Assembly (NCBI RefSeq): GCF_014650875.1
Contig: NZ_BMVU01000043.1
Coordinates: forward strand, 1-64,000
Direction: 5' to 3'
DNA: 64,000 nucleotides
Source: Streptomyces minutiscleroticus
GTDB lineage: Bacteria; Actinomycetota; Actinomycetes; Streptomycetales; Streptomycetaceae
The notes beneath the pieces were generated by a model. That model did no database searches. It worked only from the letters and a program-made list of their open reading frames with translations, and was not told the DNA's origin. The translations under genes and the position numbers were made by a program. Shown here piece after piece: positions 33,407-42,436 of the stretch (within the stretch, counting starts at the first letter, position 1; each line of letters opens with the position of its first letter).

Positions 33407-36400
33407 ATGACCGAGGTCGTCCCCCCACCGCACAGCGCGTTCGGCGACAGCGTGCCCGTCGTGGACCTGTCCGGCCACGTGTCCGCCGGCGCGCCCGTCC
33501 TGGACAGGATGGAGCGGTCCGCACGGCTCGGACCCGTCTTCGTCCAGCGCTTCCACGGCCACGACACCCTCGTCGTCGGGGGCCTCGACCTCGTCACGGA
33601 GCTGGCGGACGAGGAGCGGTTCGCGAAGTCGGTCGGGCCCGCGCTGGTGAACGTGCGCGAGTTCGCCGGGGACGGCCTGTTCACCGCGTACAACGACGAG
33701 CCGAACTGGGCCAGGGCGCACGATCTGCTGATGCCCGCCTTCGCGCTCGGCTCGATGCGCCGCTACCACCCGGTGATGCTGCGGGTCGCCCGCCGGCTGA
33801 TCGCGGCATGGGACCGGAAGGCCGCCGCGGGCACCCCGGTGGACGTGCCCGAGGACATGACGCGGATGACCCTGGACACCATCGGACTGGCCGGGTTCGG
33901 CTTCGACTTCGGCTCCTTCGACAGCGACGAGCCCCACCCGTTCGTCGCGGCGATGGTGCGGTGCCTGGACTGGTCGATGGCGCGGCTGACCCGTGGGCCG
34001 GGCGAGGACCGCACGGAGGCCGACCGGGCGTTCCGCGCCGACGCCGCCCACCTCGCCTCGGTGGTCGACGAGGTCGTCGCCGCGCGGACGGCGGCACCCG
34101 ACCCCGGCGCCGAGGACCTGCTGCAGCTGATGCTGACGGCCCGTCACCCGGGCGACGGCGCCACCCTGTCGGCGGAGAACATCCGCAACCAGGTCATCAC
34201 CTTCCTGATCGCCGGGCACGAGACGACCTCGGGCACCCTGGCCTTCGCCCTGTACTTCCTGTCGCAGCACCCCGAGGTGCTGCACCGGGTGCAGCGGGAG
34301 GCGGACGAGCTGTGGGGGGACGTCGCCGACCCGGAGCCGACCTTCGAGGACGTGGGCCGGCTGCGCTACACCCGCCAGGTCCTCGACGAGACCCTGCGGC
34401 TGTGGCCGACCGCCCCCGCCTTCAGCCGCGAGGCCCGCGAGGACACCCTGCTCGGCGGCCGCATCCCGCTGCGGGCCGGGCAGTCCGTGATGGTGTCGAC
34501 CCCGGCGCTGCACCGCGACCCGGTGTGGGGCGACAACCCGCACCTGTTCGACCCCTCGCGCTTCGACCCGGAGCGGGAGGCGGCACGCTCCCCGCACGCG
34601 TTCAAGCCCTTCGGTACCGGCGAACGCGCCTGCATCGGGCGGCAGTTCGCGCTGCACGAGGCCACCATGCTGCTGGGCATGCTGGTCCACCGCTACCGGC
34701 TGGTCGACCACGCCCGCTACCGGCTGGACGTCAAACAGACCCTCACCATCAAGCCCGACGGCCTCACCCTGACCCTGCTGCCGCGCACCGTCCGCGCCGC
34801 GCGGCGCACCGAGGGCACCGGCCCGGCGGCGTCCGCCTCCCCCTCCGCGCCGCCCGCCCGCGTCCTGCCGGGCACGGGCCTGCTCGTGCTGCACGGCTCC
34901 AACTACGGCACCTGCCGCGAGCTGGGCGAACAGCTCGCCGTCGCAGCGGGCGACCTGGGCTGCGACACGGAGGTCGCCCCGCTCGACGCGTACGCGGACG
35001 GCCTGCCGACCGACCGGCCCGTGGTCGTCGCCGCGGCGTCCTACAACGGGCGGCCCACGGACGACGCGGCGCGCTTCGTCCGCGCGATCGAGGAGGCCGG
35101 GCCGGGCGCGATGGACGGTGTCACCTACGCCGTCCTGGGCGTCGGCGACCGCAACTGGGCCGCCACCTACCAGCGCGTCCCCACCCTCATCGACGAACGG
35201 CTGGCGCGGCTGGGCGGCACCCGGCTGCTGGAGCGGGCCGAGGGCGACGCCTCCGGGGACCTGTCCGGCGCCGTGCGGGAGTTCACCGGCCGGCTGGGCG
35301 AGGCGCTGCTGCGCCACGCCGGCGACCCGGACGCCGCCGGCGCCGCCGCACCGCGGCAGGACGGCCCCGCGTACGCCGTCACCGAGGTCGCCGGCGGCCC
35401 GCTGGACGCGCTCGCCGCCCGCCACGGGCTGGTCCCGGTGACCGTCACCGAGACCCGCGGCCTCACCGACCCGGCCCACCCGCGGGTCAAGCGGCTCGTC
35501 CGCGTGGCGCTGCCCGAGGGCGTCGCCTACCGCACCGGCGACCACCTCGCCGTCCTGCCCGCCAACGCCCCCGGCCTCGTCGAGCGCGCGGCCCGCGTCC
35601 TGGGCGCCGACCCGGGGACGGTGCTGAACATCGTGCCGAACGGCGCCCGCCGCGGCGCCCTCGCCGTGGACCGGCCGGTGACCGTGCGCGAGCTGCTCAC
35701 CCACCACGTGGAGCTCCAGGACCGTCCGACCGCCGGTCAGCTGGAACTGCTGGCCCGGCTCGACCCCTGCCCGCCGGAGCAGCGTGCCCTGCAGGCCCTC
35801 GCCGCCGCCCCGGACGACGACGCGCGCACCCTCCTGGACCTGATCGAGGACCACCCGGCGCTGCGCGAGGTCCTCACCTGGCCCGTCCTGCTCGACCTGC
35901 TGCCCGCGATCAGGCCCCGGACGTACTCGATCTCGTCCTCGCCCGCCGACGCGCCCGGCCACGCCGACCTGATGGTCTCGCTGCTGCGCTCGCCCGCCCG
36001 CTCCGGCCGCGGTACGCGCGTGGGCACCGGGTCCGGCCACCTGGCCGCCGTACGCCCCGGGGACGTCGTGCTCGCGCGCGTCCGGCCCTGCCGCGAGGCG
36101 TTCCGCGTCACGCACGACGGGACTCCGGTGATCATGGTCGCGGCGGGCACGGGACTCGCGCCCTTCCGCGGGGCGATCGCCGACCGCCGCGCGCTGGTGG
36201 AGTCGGGCGCCCGCCTCGGCGAGGCGCTGTGCTACTTCGGCTGCCAGGACCCCGAGGCGGACTACCTGCACGCCGACGAGCTGCGCGCCGCCGAGCGGGC
36301 CGGCGCGGTCTCGATGCGGCCCGTCTTCAGCGGGGCCCCGCGCGGCGGTCTGCGCTTCGTGCAGCACCGCATCGCCGCCGAGGCCGCCGAGGTGTGGCGG

Positions 36401-36586
36401 CTGCTGGCGGCCGGGGCGAGGGTCCACGTGTGCGGCGACGGCCGCCACATGGCGCCGGGCGTCCGCGCCGCCTTCCGCGACCTGTACCGGAAGCACACGC
36501 CAGGCGCCGACGGGACGGCCGCGGCCGACTGGCTCAACGGGCTGATGGAGTGCGGACGGTACGTCGAGGACGTCTACGCCGGCTGA
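33407..36586 (+). CDS. Self-sufficient cytochrome P450/P450 reductase fusion (CYP102, BM3 type)
   Basis: 1059 residues, a soluble NADPH-dependent fatty-acid hydroxylase. The heme domain (1 to about 465) has GDGLFTAYNDEPNW (the Phe that gates the BM3 heme pocket is kept), the I-helix AGHETTS (269-275), the ETLR K-helix motif and FGTGERACIGR with heme-ligand Cys409. A Pro/Ala-rich linker leads to the FMN domain (LHGSNYGTC, AASYNGRPTDDA), then the FAD domain (RTYSISSSP) and NADPH domain (GTGLAPFRG, YFGCQDPEADY, CGDGRHMAP) ending GRYVEDVYAG, close to the BM3 C-terminus. The GTG-rich upstream frame is rejected; ATG 33407 has GAGGAG upstream. Likely regulated by the divergent PAS-LuxR protein. Confidence 0.94.
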   Translation: MTEVVPPPHSAFGDSVPVVDLSGHVSAGAPVLDRMERSARLGPVFVQRFHGHDTLVVGGLDLVTELADEERFAKSVGPALVNVREFAGDGLFTAYNDEPNWARAHDLLMPAFALGSMRRYHPVMLRVARRLIAAWDRKAAAGTPVDVPEDMTRMTLDTIGLAGFGFDFGSFDSDEPHPFVAAMVRCLDWSMARLTRGPGEDRTEADRAFRADAAHLASVVDEVVAARTAAPDPGAEDLLQLMLTARHPGDGATLSAENIRNQVITFLIAGHETTSGTLAFALYFLSQHPEVLHRVQREADELWGDVADPEPTFEDVGRLRYTRQVLDETLRLWPTAPAFSREAREDTLLGGRIPLRAGQSVMVSTPALHRDPVWGDNPHLFDPSRFDPEREAARSPHAFKPFGTGERACIGRQFALHEATMLLGMLVHRYRLVDHARYRLDVKQTLTIKPDGLTLTLLPRTVRAARRTEGTGPAASASPSAPPARVLPGTGLLVLHGSNYGTCRELGEQLAVAAGDLGCDTEVAPLDAYADGLPTDRPVVVAAASYNGRPTDDAARFVRAIEEAGPGAMDGVTYAVLGVGDRNWAATYQRVPTLIDERLARLGGTRLLERAEGDASGDLSGAVREFTGRLGEALLRHAGDPDAAGAAAPRQDGPAYAVTEVAGGPLDALAARHGLVPVTVTETRGLTDPAHPRVKRLVRVALPEGVAYRTGDHLAVLPANAPGLVERAARVLGADPGTVLNIVPNGARRGALAVDRPVTVRELLTHHVELQDRPTAGQLELLARLDPCPPEQRALQALAAAPDDDARTLLDLIEDHPALREVLTWPVLLDLLPAIRPRTYSISSSPADAPGHADLMVSLLRSPARSGRGTRVGTGSGHLAAVRPGDVVLARVRPCREAFRVTHDGTPVIMVAAGTGLAPFRGAIADRRALVESGARLGEALCYFGCQDPEADYLHADELRAAERAGAVSMRPVFSGAPRGGLRFVQHRIAAEAAEVWRLLAAGARVHVCGDGRHMAPGVRAAFRDLYRKHTPGADGTAAADWLNGLMECGRYVEDVYAG

Positions 36587-36641
36587 GACGTGCACGCCGG
36601 CCGGCGCGCGCCCTTGTGGCCCCGCGCCCGCGCCGTCGCCC

Positions 36642-36662
36642 CTCCGCCGGCCGGTGGCGGAG
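36642..36662. terminator. Weak hairpin after the P450 gene
   Basis: CTCCGCC (36642-36648) pairs with GGCGGAG (36656-36662), 55 nt after the P450 stop. Confidence 0.4.
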
Positions 36663-36828
36663 TGACGGCGGTGCGGGGGAAACGTGAAGGAACGCGGGGC
36701 GGCGGAGAAACTTTCCTGTGCCACCGATCCGCGGGCCGGGGCGGCGACGGATCATCCATGGTTCGAGGGCGTCGTCGAAGGGCGCCACTCGACGACGGAC
36801 ACCGCGACTTCGGTGAAGGGGCAGGAGA

Positions 36829-37770
36829 ATGGCAGGCACAACGGGCGAGGACGTCCGCGTACGCCCGGAAGGCGGCGGGCAGGCCGCGGACGCCCCGCCG
36901 GTGGACGGCGCCTCGGCCGGAACCGTCGCCCGGGTGGGCGCCCCGGGCGGTGACGCCGGGGGCACGGACGCGGGTGCGACGGACAGCGGTGCCGGGGGCG
37001 CGGGCGCCCCGTCCGCGGCTGTCCCGGCCGCGGACGCCTCACCTGCGGCTGTCTCGGCCGCGGACGCTCCGTCCGGTGGGGACGGCCGCGTCCCGGCGAG
37101 CGGTGCCGACGCTGCGGACGGTGCCGCTCCGTCGAGTGACGCGGCGGGCGGCGTCGAGCCGGCGGGCGACACGGCGGTGTTCGTCGACCCCAGCGGCCGT
37201 CGGCTGAGCCGGATGCGCCGGGTGGGCCGGCTCGTGGCGGCCGGGTGCGTGTGCGCGGGCGCGACGCTGGGCCTGGCCGTCACCGGCGGGGACTCCACCG
37301 CCCCCTGGCTGCGGATACCCGGACCGACCCGGGACGACGGCCGGGACCGGAGCCCGGGGGAGGAGCGGGCGCCGGTGCCCGAGGAGTCGGTCCTCGCGGC
37401 CGCCGGCGGCCCCTCGGCCGCTGCCGGGCAGGCGCCGGACCTGCGGCGGACCGAGGTCGCCGCGGAGACGGCCGCCGGCCCGCCGGACGCGGGCGGCACG
37501 GCCGACGCGTCCGCCGGGGCGCCCGCCACGAGCGCTTCCCCGGGGGCCGGCGGCCCCCGGGAGTCCGCCGCGAGCAGCGGGGGAGCGACCGCCGCGCGGC
37601 CGGACGGCGGGGCGTCCACCGGGACGGAGCAGGGAACGGGGGCCGAGCCGAGCGGCGCCGCTCCGTCGTCGTCCTCGCAGGCCCCGGCCGGCCCCTCCCC
37701 GGACGAGACCTCCGGCGGCGGTCTCCTCGGCGGGATCGCGGACGCGCTCTCCGGCCTCCTGGGCGGATAG
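36829..37770 (+). CDS. Membrane-anchored low-complexity hypothetical protein
   Basis: 313 residues with AGGAG immediately upstream. The first ~120 residues are Ala/Gly/Asp-rich with many near-repeats (AADASPAAVSAADAPS). A central block VFVDPSGRRLSRMRRVGRLVAAGCVCAGATLGLAVTGG is a basic stretch followed by one membrane span; in Streptomyces this VDPSGRR..RR.R motif is typical of proteins encoded beside cell-wall glycosyltransferase/deacetylase genes. The remainder is a disordered Ala/Gly/Ser/Pro tail ending GGGLLGGIADALSGLLGG. Predicted: cytoplasmic tail, one helix, external tail. Function unknown. Confidence 0.65.
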   Translation: MAGTTGEDVRVRPEGGGQAADAPPVDGASAGTVARVGAPGGDAGGTDAGATDSGAGGAGAPSAAVPAADASPAAVSAADAPSGGDGRVPASGADAADGAAPSSDAAGGVEPAGDTAVFVDPSGRRLSRMRRVGRLVAAGCVCAGATLGLAVTGGDSTAPWLRIPGPTRDDGRDRSPGEERAPVPEESVLAAAGGPSAAAGQAPDLRRTEVAAETAAGPPDAGGTADASAGAPATSASPGAGGPRESAASSGGATAARPDGGASTGTEQGTGAEPSGAAPSSSSQAPAGPSPDETSGGGLLGGIADALSGLLGG

Positions 37771-37945
37771 CCGGCGGCGCCGGGACCCCGCGCCGCCGCA
37801 CCGGGGGAGTCCTCCCGGCCGGCCGCGCCCTCTGCGCACCCGTACGGCCGAGTACGGGCTTGCCGACCTGACGTATACGTCCCGGTATGCGTACCGGTCG
37901 TCGTGGCGGCGCGTGTTCGGGGGCGGAGGGCGCGAGGATCGATGG

Positions 37946-38809
37946 ATGGGTGTTCTGCTGCCGGTCCTCTTCGCGTTCGTCGCCGCGTTCAGCAACGCGC
38001 TGGCCACCGTGCTCCAGCGGCGGGCCGCGCTGAGCGTGCCCCAGACGAAGGGGTTCCGCCCGGGACTCGTCGTCGACCTGCTGCGGCGGCCGGTCTGGCT
38101 CGCCGGGATGCTGGCCGTCGTCGTCGCCGGGGCCGGGCAGGCGGCGGCCCTGGCGACAGGACCGCTGTCACTGGTCCAGCCGCTGTTCGTGCTCGAACTC
38201 CCCCTGGCGCTGCTCCTGGCCTCCCTGATGGTCCGGCGCGGGCTGCCCCGGGTGCTGTGGGCGGCCGTGGCCGCGGTGGTCGCCGGACTCGGTCTGGCGC
38301 TGGCGGCGGCCGCGCCGGACGGCGGCGACGCGTACGTGTCCGTCGCACGCTGGGTACCGGCGCTGGCGGTCGCCGCGGCCGCGACGCTGCTGCTGACCGG
38401 GGCCGGGCTGAAGCGGCCGGAGGGCAAGGCCCGCGCCGGCTGCCTCGGCGCGGCCACCGCTGTCTGCTACGCGCTGACGGCCGCCCTGATGAAGGACGCC
38501 ATGAACGCCCTGGACACCGACGGGGTGGCCGGCTTCCTCACCGCGTGGGAGACGTACGCGTTCGCCGTCGCCGGTGTCTGCGCGGTGCTCCTGCTGGAGC
38601 ACGCCATGCAGGGCGGCCCCCTGGTCGCCTCCCAGCCGGCCCTCACCCTCGGGGACGCGACGGTGAGCCTGCTGCTCGGCATGGCCCTCTACGGTGAGCG
38701 AGTGCGCACGGGCTGGTGGTTCCTGCCCCAGCTGCTCGGCGTCGCCCTGATCGTCGTGGGCGTCCTCACCCTGGCCCGGCGCGGGGTCGACCTCAGGACC
38801 GGGCGGTGA
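37946..38809 (+). CDS. DMT-superfamily (EamA-like) transporter
   Basis: 287 residues with about nine to ten membrane segments: MGVLLPVLFAFVAAFSNALATVLQRRAAL at the start and the repeated half near ATAVCYALTAALMKDAMNAL. The pattern, with SLVQPLFVLELPLALLL, is typical of actinobacterial EamA/DMT exporters of unknown substrate. The ATG at 37946 (after GAGGATCG) is chosen over ATG 37942 in a different frame. It stands alone, 136 nt from a converging regulator gene's terminator region. Confidence 0.82.
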   Translation: MGVLLPVLFAFVAAFSNALATVLQRRAALSVPQTKGFRPGLVVDLLRRPVWLAGMLAVVVAGAGQAAALATGPLSLVQPLFVLELPLALLLASLMVRRGLPRVLWAAVAAVVAGLGLALAAAAPDGGDAYVSVARWVPALAVAAAATLLLTGAGLKRPEGKARAGCLGAATAVCYALTAALMKDAMNALDTDGVAGFLTAWETYAFAVAGVCAVLLLEHAMQGGPLVASQPALTLGDATVSLLLGMALYGERVRTGWWFLPQLLGVALIVVGVLTLARRGVDLRTGR

Positions 38810-39052
38810 GGGAGCGCGCACCCCCGACCGTCGTATGCCCACGCGGTCCGGACCCCCCGCGACGGCCGGCCCACGCGCCGTGACCGCCGGCGGGGTCTGC
38901 CGACCCGAGGGGCGTTTGGCGTCGTGACGCGGAGGGACTCGGTCACCGCGCGGTGTCCGGACGCGCCGGCCGACGGCACCGCCGTCCCCGCCCGCGCGGC
39001 CCGGGCAGCGGTCCCGGCGGACCGCCGGGCGGGGCCGCGGACCGGGCGGTGG

Positions 39053-40324
39053 TCACGGCCCGGTGCCGGGGGCCTTCCGTGCCGCGTCGGCCGCCTCCGC
39101 CTCCGAGGCGCGTACGTCGGTGAGGGCGGTCGCCAGGGACTGCCAGACGTGGGCGGCCAGGTCCAGGTTCTTCGACTGTGCCGCCTGCCGGCCCAGTTCC
39201 TGCAGGGCGGCCGTTCCCTCGTCGACCCGGCCGTCCATGATCGCCAGTTGCCCCTCCAGGACGGACAGGCGGACCCGGTCGCGGTAGGACAGGCGCAGCC
39301 CCTCCTGCGACAGCAGCGCGCCGCAGCGGGCCCGGGCTTCGTCCAGCCGCCCCTTGTGGAACGACAGGTGCGCCTGCAGCGCGTGGAGTTCCTGCAACTG
39401 CAGCGGGGTGCCGATCAGTTCGATGACGGACCCGGCCTCGTCCAGCCAGCGTTCGGCGGCCTCCACGCGGGGAGGCGACATCTGGAGCGCGGCGGCGGTG
39501 GCGGCCGCGCGCAGCCTCGTCCACAGGACCAGGTCGTCCTTGCCGTCGAGGAGCTCCAGCGCGGTCTCCAGCCTGGTCCGCGCGGCGGTGTGGTCCCCCT
39601 GGCGGTTGCTGACCATGGCCGCGGTCCACAGGGCCTCGGCCGCCTGGACCGGAGCGGCGGACGGCAGCAACTCCCGCTCCAGCTCGGCGACGTGCCGGGT
39701 GGCGGCCTCCATGCTGCCCATCTCCGTCTCGATGCTGATCAGCACCATGAGCGCCGCCGTCGTGTCGGCCACGGACAGGGACTCCTCGCGCGCGAGGTCG
39801 AACGCCTCCACGGCCGCCGGCTCGGCCTTCTCCATCTCTCCCAGCGCGCGCAGGCAGCGGGCGTACCGGGTGCGCGACCGCACGCGGAGTTCCGGCGCCT
39901 CCAGGAGGTCGCTCAGCTCGACGAGCTCCACGAGCCGGGCGAGCTCCCCCTCGTGGTCGCCGTCGCGCCTGTCGCTGCGGCTGAGCAGCCACAGGGCCTG
40001 CCAGCGGGCGGCGGGGTCCTCGCGGTCGTCGTCCTCGACCGCGCGTGCCAGCGCCGCGGCGTTGTCCACGCTGGCCGGCGCCGACGCCGCGGCGGCCAGT
40101 ACCTCGGTCAGGGAACTGCCCTCCGGCCGGGTCAGGGTGGACACGTCGACGCCGAGCCGCTCGGCGAGATAGGCGACGGCCCGCTCGGTGGGCCGCCGTT
40201 CACCGGACTCCAGGCGCGACAGGTACCCCGTGGACAGGCCCTCGCCGACGAGGTGAGCCTGGCTCAGCCCCCGCTCCAGCCTGAGTTTCCTCAACCGGCG
40301 GCCGAAGTGCGGCTGGTCAAGCAT
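39053..40324 (-). CDS. XRE-type HTH regulator with TPR-like C-terminus
   Basis: 423 residues. The N-terminus is an XRE HTH (FGRRLRKLRLERGLSQAHLVGEGLSTGYLSRLESGERRPTERAVAYLAERLGV, about 8-60). The remaining 350 residues are helical repeats in TPR style (YARCLRALGEMEKAEPAAVEAFDLA, AALWTAAMVSNRQGDHTAARTRLETAL, QLQELHALQAHLSFHKGRLDEARARC). This is the layout of the RRNPP group of peptide-sensing regulators and of several Streptomyces antibiotic-cluster regulators. GAGGTGG precedes the ATG at 40324. Divergent from a small peptide frame and a PAS-LuxR gene, with many GGCAA/TTGCC sites between them, so it is the probable local controller of the biosynthetic cluster. Confidence 0.88.
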   Translation of the reverse strand: MLDQPHFGRRLRKLRLERGLSQAHLVGEGLSTGYLSRLESGERRPTERAVAYLAERLGVDVSTLTRPEGSSLTEVLAAAASAPASVDNAAALARAVEDDDREDPAARWQALWLLSRSDRRDGDHEGELARLVELVELSDLLEAPELRVRSRTRYARCLRALGEMEKAEPAAVEAFDLAREESLSVADTTAALMVLISIETEMGSMEAATRHVAELERELLPSAAPVQAAEALWTAAMVSNRQGDHTAARTRLETALELLDGKDDLVLWTRLRAAATAAALQMSPPRVEAAERWLDEAGSVIELIGTPLQLQELHALQAHLSFHKGRLDEARARCGALLSQEGLRLSYRDRVRLSVLEGQLAIMDGRVDEGTAALQELGRQAAQSKNLDLAAHVWQSLATALTDVRASEAEAADAARKAPGTGP

Positions 40325-40390
40325 TCCCACCTCTTGTCGTGTGGCATCTCCGGCTCTCCTTCGTTCCAGGCTGCAAGCCGGAGGCAGAAG

Positions 40391-40580
40391 TTGCCGCCAC
40401 CCTACGGAACCAGGGCAACTCTGGCAACCAGGTTGGCAGGTGCCATGGCACCCCTCAAAGGTTGTTTCGTTTCGCTCCGCCGGGTTAAGCGCTTCCTCGC
40501 AGGTGGAAGCTCTCGCGTCACCGTCAGGGTACTGGCAAGCCTCCGAAGCGTGTAGGCAAAATCTTGCCAAGATGGTTGCC
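40391..40580. promoter_or_regulatory. GGCAA/TTGCC half-site array
   Basis: In the intergenic space upstream of the XRE-TPR gene are TTGCC at 40391, 40564 and 40576; GGCAA at 40414, 40423, 40534 and 40555; plus TTGGCA at 40433. The pair at 40555-40568 forms GGCAA-N4-TTGCC, and GGTGCCATGGCACC (40439-40452) is a perfect palindrome next to the array. So many copies in about 190 nt of otherwise GC-rich DNA strongly suggest binding sites for a dimeric or oligomeric regulator. Confidence 0.65.
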
Positions 40581-40641
40581 TGACTTTACCCTTCAAGGTG
40601 CCGACCTGATCCCATGCCACTCCGGTTTCGTGGAGGTGTCC

Positions 40642-40836
40642 GTGCTCCGTCACGCCCTTTCGGGCCTGCGTCGGAGGTCGACCGAACGAGCGGTCACGAT
40701 GTCCCTGCCGGCCGCGACGGCGGTCCTGCAGCAGGGAGCGACAGGCTCCGCCCCGCCCGGCGGGCCGGCCCGCTTCCCGTTCGGTCCGGCGGGCTGCCCC
40801 CCGGCGGCCGTGGACGAGGAGATCGAATGGCCCTGA
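40642..40836 (+). CDS. Small peptide frame (64 aa), possible signalling or precursor peptide
   Basis: GTG at 40642 with GGAGGT four bases upstream. The product begins with an Arg-rich segment and a short hydrophobic stretch (RAVTMSLPAATAVLQQGATG) and ends GPAGCPPAAVDEEIEWP. No family recognised. It lies between the XRE-TPR regulator and the PAS-LuxR regulator, right after the half-site array; that position, plus a good ribosome site, makes a coding role more likely than chance, but composition alone does not prove it. Confidence 0.4.
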   Translation: MLRHALSGLRRRSTERAVTMSLPAATAVLQQGATGSAPPGGPARFPFGPAGCPPAAVDEEIEWP

Positions 40837-40927
40837 CGCCGTCGTCCGGCCGGGCGGCGGCCTGACGACGGTTCTGCGGTCCGGCGGTGCCTCAGCGCTC
40901 CCGTACAACAGGAAAGACGGTACGTCC

Positions 40928-41641
40928 GTGGTGACCACGAGTATCGCCGACGATTCGGTCGGCAGAGCGAACGCAGTAGCCGCTCCGGTGTTCGCAGTCC
41001 GCCAGAAGGGTGTGAAAGGCGGACCGCACAGGAGCACGTACACGGCTCATCTGGCTCTCGACGGATCGACCGTCACGGCCGTGGAGCCGGAATTCGCGCA
41101 GCAATTCGGCCGGACCCCGGACGAGATGTACGGGCGCAGCCTTTCCGAATTCCTCCACCCGATTTCGCTGCCGGCCCTCGAGAAAGGCCTCGCCGGCCTT
41201 TCCGCGAACGAGTGCGACCGTTTCACGGAAAGGGTGGTGGGCCGGGCCGGGGCCGACCGTACCTTCCCGGCGGATCTGACCGGCGTGGCGGTCAAGGGCA
41301 CGGACGGGGGGCCGGCCGGCGTGGTCGTCCTCCTCCGCCCGCGCGAGGACGAGGGCGGGGAAGGGACGGACCACGAGGCGGCCGCGCCCTTCGGGTCGAC
41401 GCTCGGCGACCTCGACGTGCGGGTGCTGGAGGGCGTCGCGAGCGGCGCCTCCACGGTGCAGCTGGCCAACCGCCTGTACATGAGCCGCCAGGGCGTCGAG
41501 TACCGCGTCGCCCTGCTGCTGCGGAAGTTCCAGGTGCCCAACCGCCCCGCGCTCGTGGCGCGCGCGCACGCCCTGGGCGTGCTGTCGGTGGACCAGTGGC
41601 CGCCGCGCGTGCCCCAGGAGTTCCTCGCACCGGCCCGGTGA
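40928..41641 (+). CDS. PAS-LuxR transcriptional regulator
   Basis: 237 residues with an N-terminal PAS sensor (about 45-150; LDGSTVTAVEPEFAQQFGRTPDEMYGRSLSEFLHP) and a C-terminal LuxR HTH (GDLDVRVLEGVASGASTVQLANRLYMSRQGVEYRVALLLRKFQVPNRPALVARAHALGVL). Same architecture as the regulator at 32492. AGGAAAG precedes the tandem GTG start (40928 or 40931). It opens the biosynthetic cluster on the plus strand and probably activates it. Its transcript ends at a 22-bp hairpin. Confidence 0.87.
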   Translation: MVTTSIADDSVGRANAVAAPVFAVRQKGVKGGPHRSTYTAHLALDGSTVTAVEPEFAQQFGRTPDEMYGRSLSEFLHPISLPALEKGLAGLSANECDRFTERVVGRAGADRTFPADLTGVAVKGTDGGPAGVVVLLRPREDEGGEGTDHEAAAPFGSTLGDLDVRVLEGVASGASTVQLANRLYMSRQGVEYRVALLLRKFQVPNRPALVARAHALGVLSVDQWPPRVPQEFLAPAR

Positions 41642-41657
41642 CCGGTACGCGTCCGGT

Positions 41658-41713
41658 CGTTCGTCCCGCGGGGCCGCAGTGATGCACGACGCTGCGGCCC
41701 CGCGGGACGAACG
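41658..41713. terminator. 22-bp-stem terminator after PAS-LuxR gene
   Basis: A perfect 22-bp stem (41658-41679 with 41692-41713) around a 12-nt loop, 17 nt after the regulator's stop codon. No T-run. Confidence 0.85.
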
Positions 41714-41788
41714 GCGTGTCCGCGCGGTGCGGTCGCGCACGTCCGGGGGTTTCGGCGTCCCGTTCCCCGGGCACCGCGGACCCGCCCC

Positions 41789-41849
41789 GCGCACCGGGGA
41801 CCGGCCCGGCGGGGGACCGGCCCGTCCGCCGGGCCGGTCCCCGGTGCGC
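41789..41849. terminator. 24-bp-stem terminator of the ECF sigma transcript
   Basis: A perfect 24-bp stem (41789-41812 with 41826-41849) around a 13-nt loop, directly beyond the stop of the minus-strand sigma gene. Together with the previous hairpin it insulates two convergent regulatory transcripts. Confidence 0.85.
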
Positions 41850-41862
41850 CCGGAGGCGCGGT

Positions 41863-42381
41863 TCAGGCGGCCGCGGGCTGCCAGGCCTCCTGGAAGCGGC
41901 GGCGGGCGCGGTGCAGGCGGGACCGCACGGTCCCCACGGGCAGGTCGAGGGTCTCGGCCATCTCCTCCTCGTTGAGTCCGTAGGCGCGCAGGGTGAGGAC
42001 CTGACGGTGCGCGTCGGACAGCCGGTCCAGCACGTCGCTGATGTGCACGGCGTCGAGCGGATTCGCCCTCTGCTCCGCGTCCATCTGCGAGTACGTCGTC
42101 TCCGTGCCCGCCCGCTTCACGGTGCGGACGGCCTCGCGGACCGTCACCGAGCGCACCCAGCCGTAGAACGCCGCCGGCTCGCGCAGCGTGCCCAGGCCGC
42201 GGTAGATGGCGAGGAGCGCCTCCTGCGTGGCGTCGGCCCCGTCGTCCTGGGCGATGGACCGGCAGATCCGGGCGACATAGGGTGCGATGCCCGCGAGCAG
42301 GCCGTTCATCGCCTGCTCGTCGCCCTGCTGGGCCCGCGGGAGCAGGGTCAGGGGAGTGGGGATGTCGCTGACGGTGTTCAT
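41863..42381 (-). CDS. ECF RNA polymerase sigma factor
   Basis: 172 residues. Region 2 includes LLAGIAPYVARICRSIAQDDGADATQEALLAIYRGL and region 4 DRLSDAHRQVLTLRAYGLNEEEMAETLDLPVGTVRSRLHRARRRF. No anti-sigma factor is encoded nearby and the gene follows the PapA-like acyltransferase by 55 nt on the same strand, so it is probably transcribed with it and directs part of this cluster. GAGGAGCG precedes the ATG. Target promoters are unknown. Confidence 0.9.
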   Translation of the reverse strand: MNTVSDIPTPLTLLPRAQQGDEQAMNGLLAGIAPYVARICRSIAQDDGADATQEALLAIYRGLGTLREPAAFYGWVRSVTVREAVRTVKRAGTETTYSQMDAEQRANPLDAVHISDVLDRLSDAHRQVLTLRAYGLNEEEMAETLDLPVGTVRSRLHRARRRFQEAWQPAAA

Positions 42382-42436
42382 CTCGCGGAACGCTCCTCGT
42401 GGCGGCCGGGGCGGATGCGCTGAGCCATGGCCGTGC

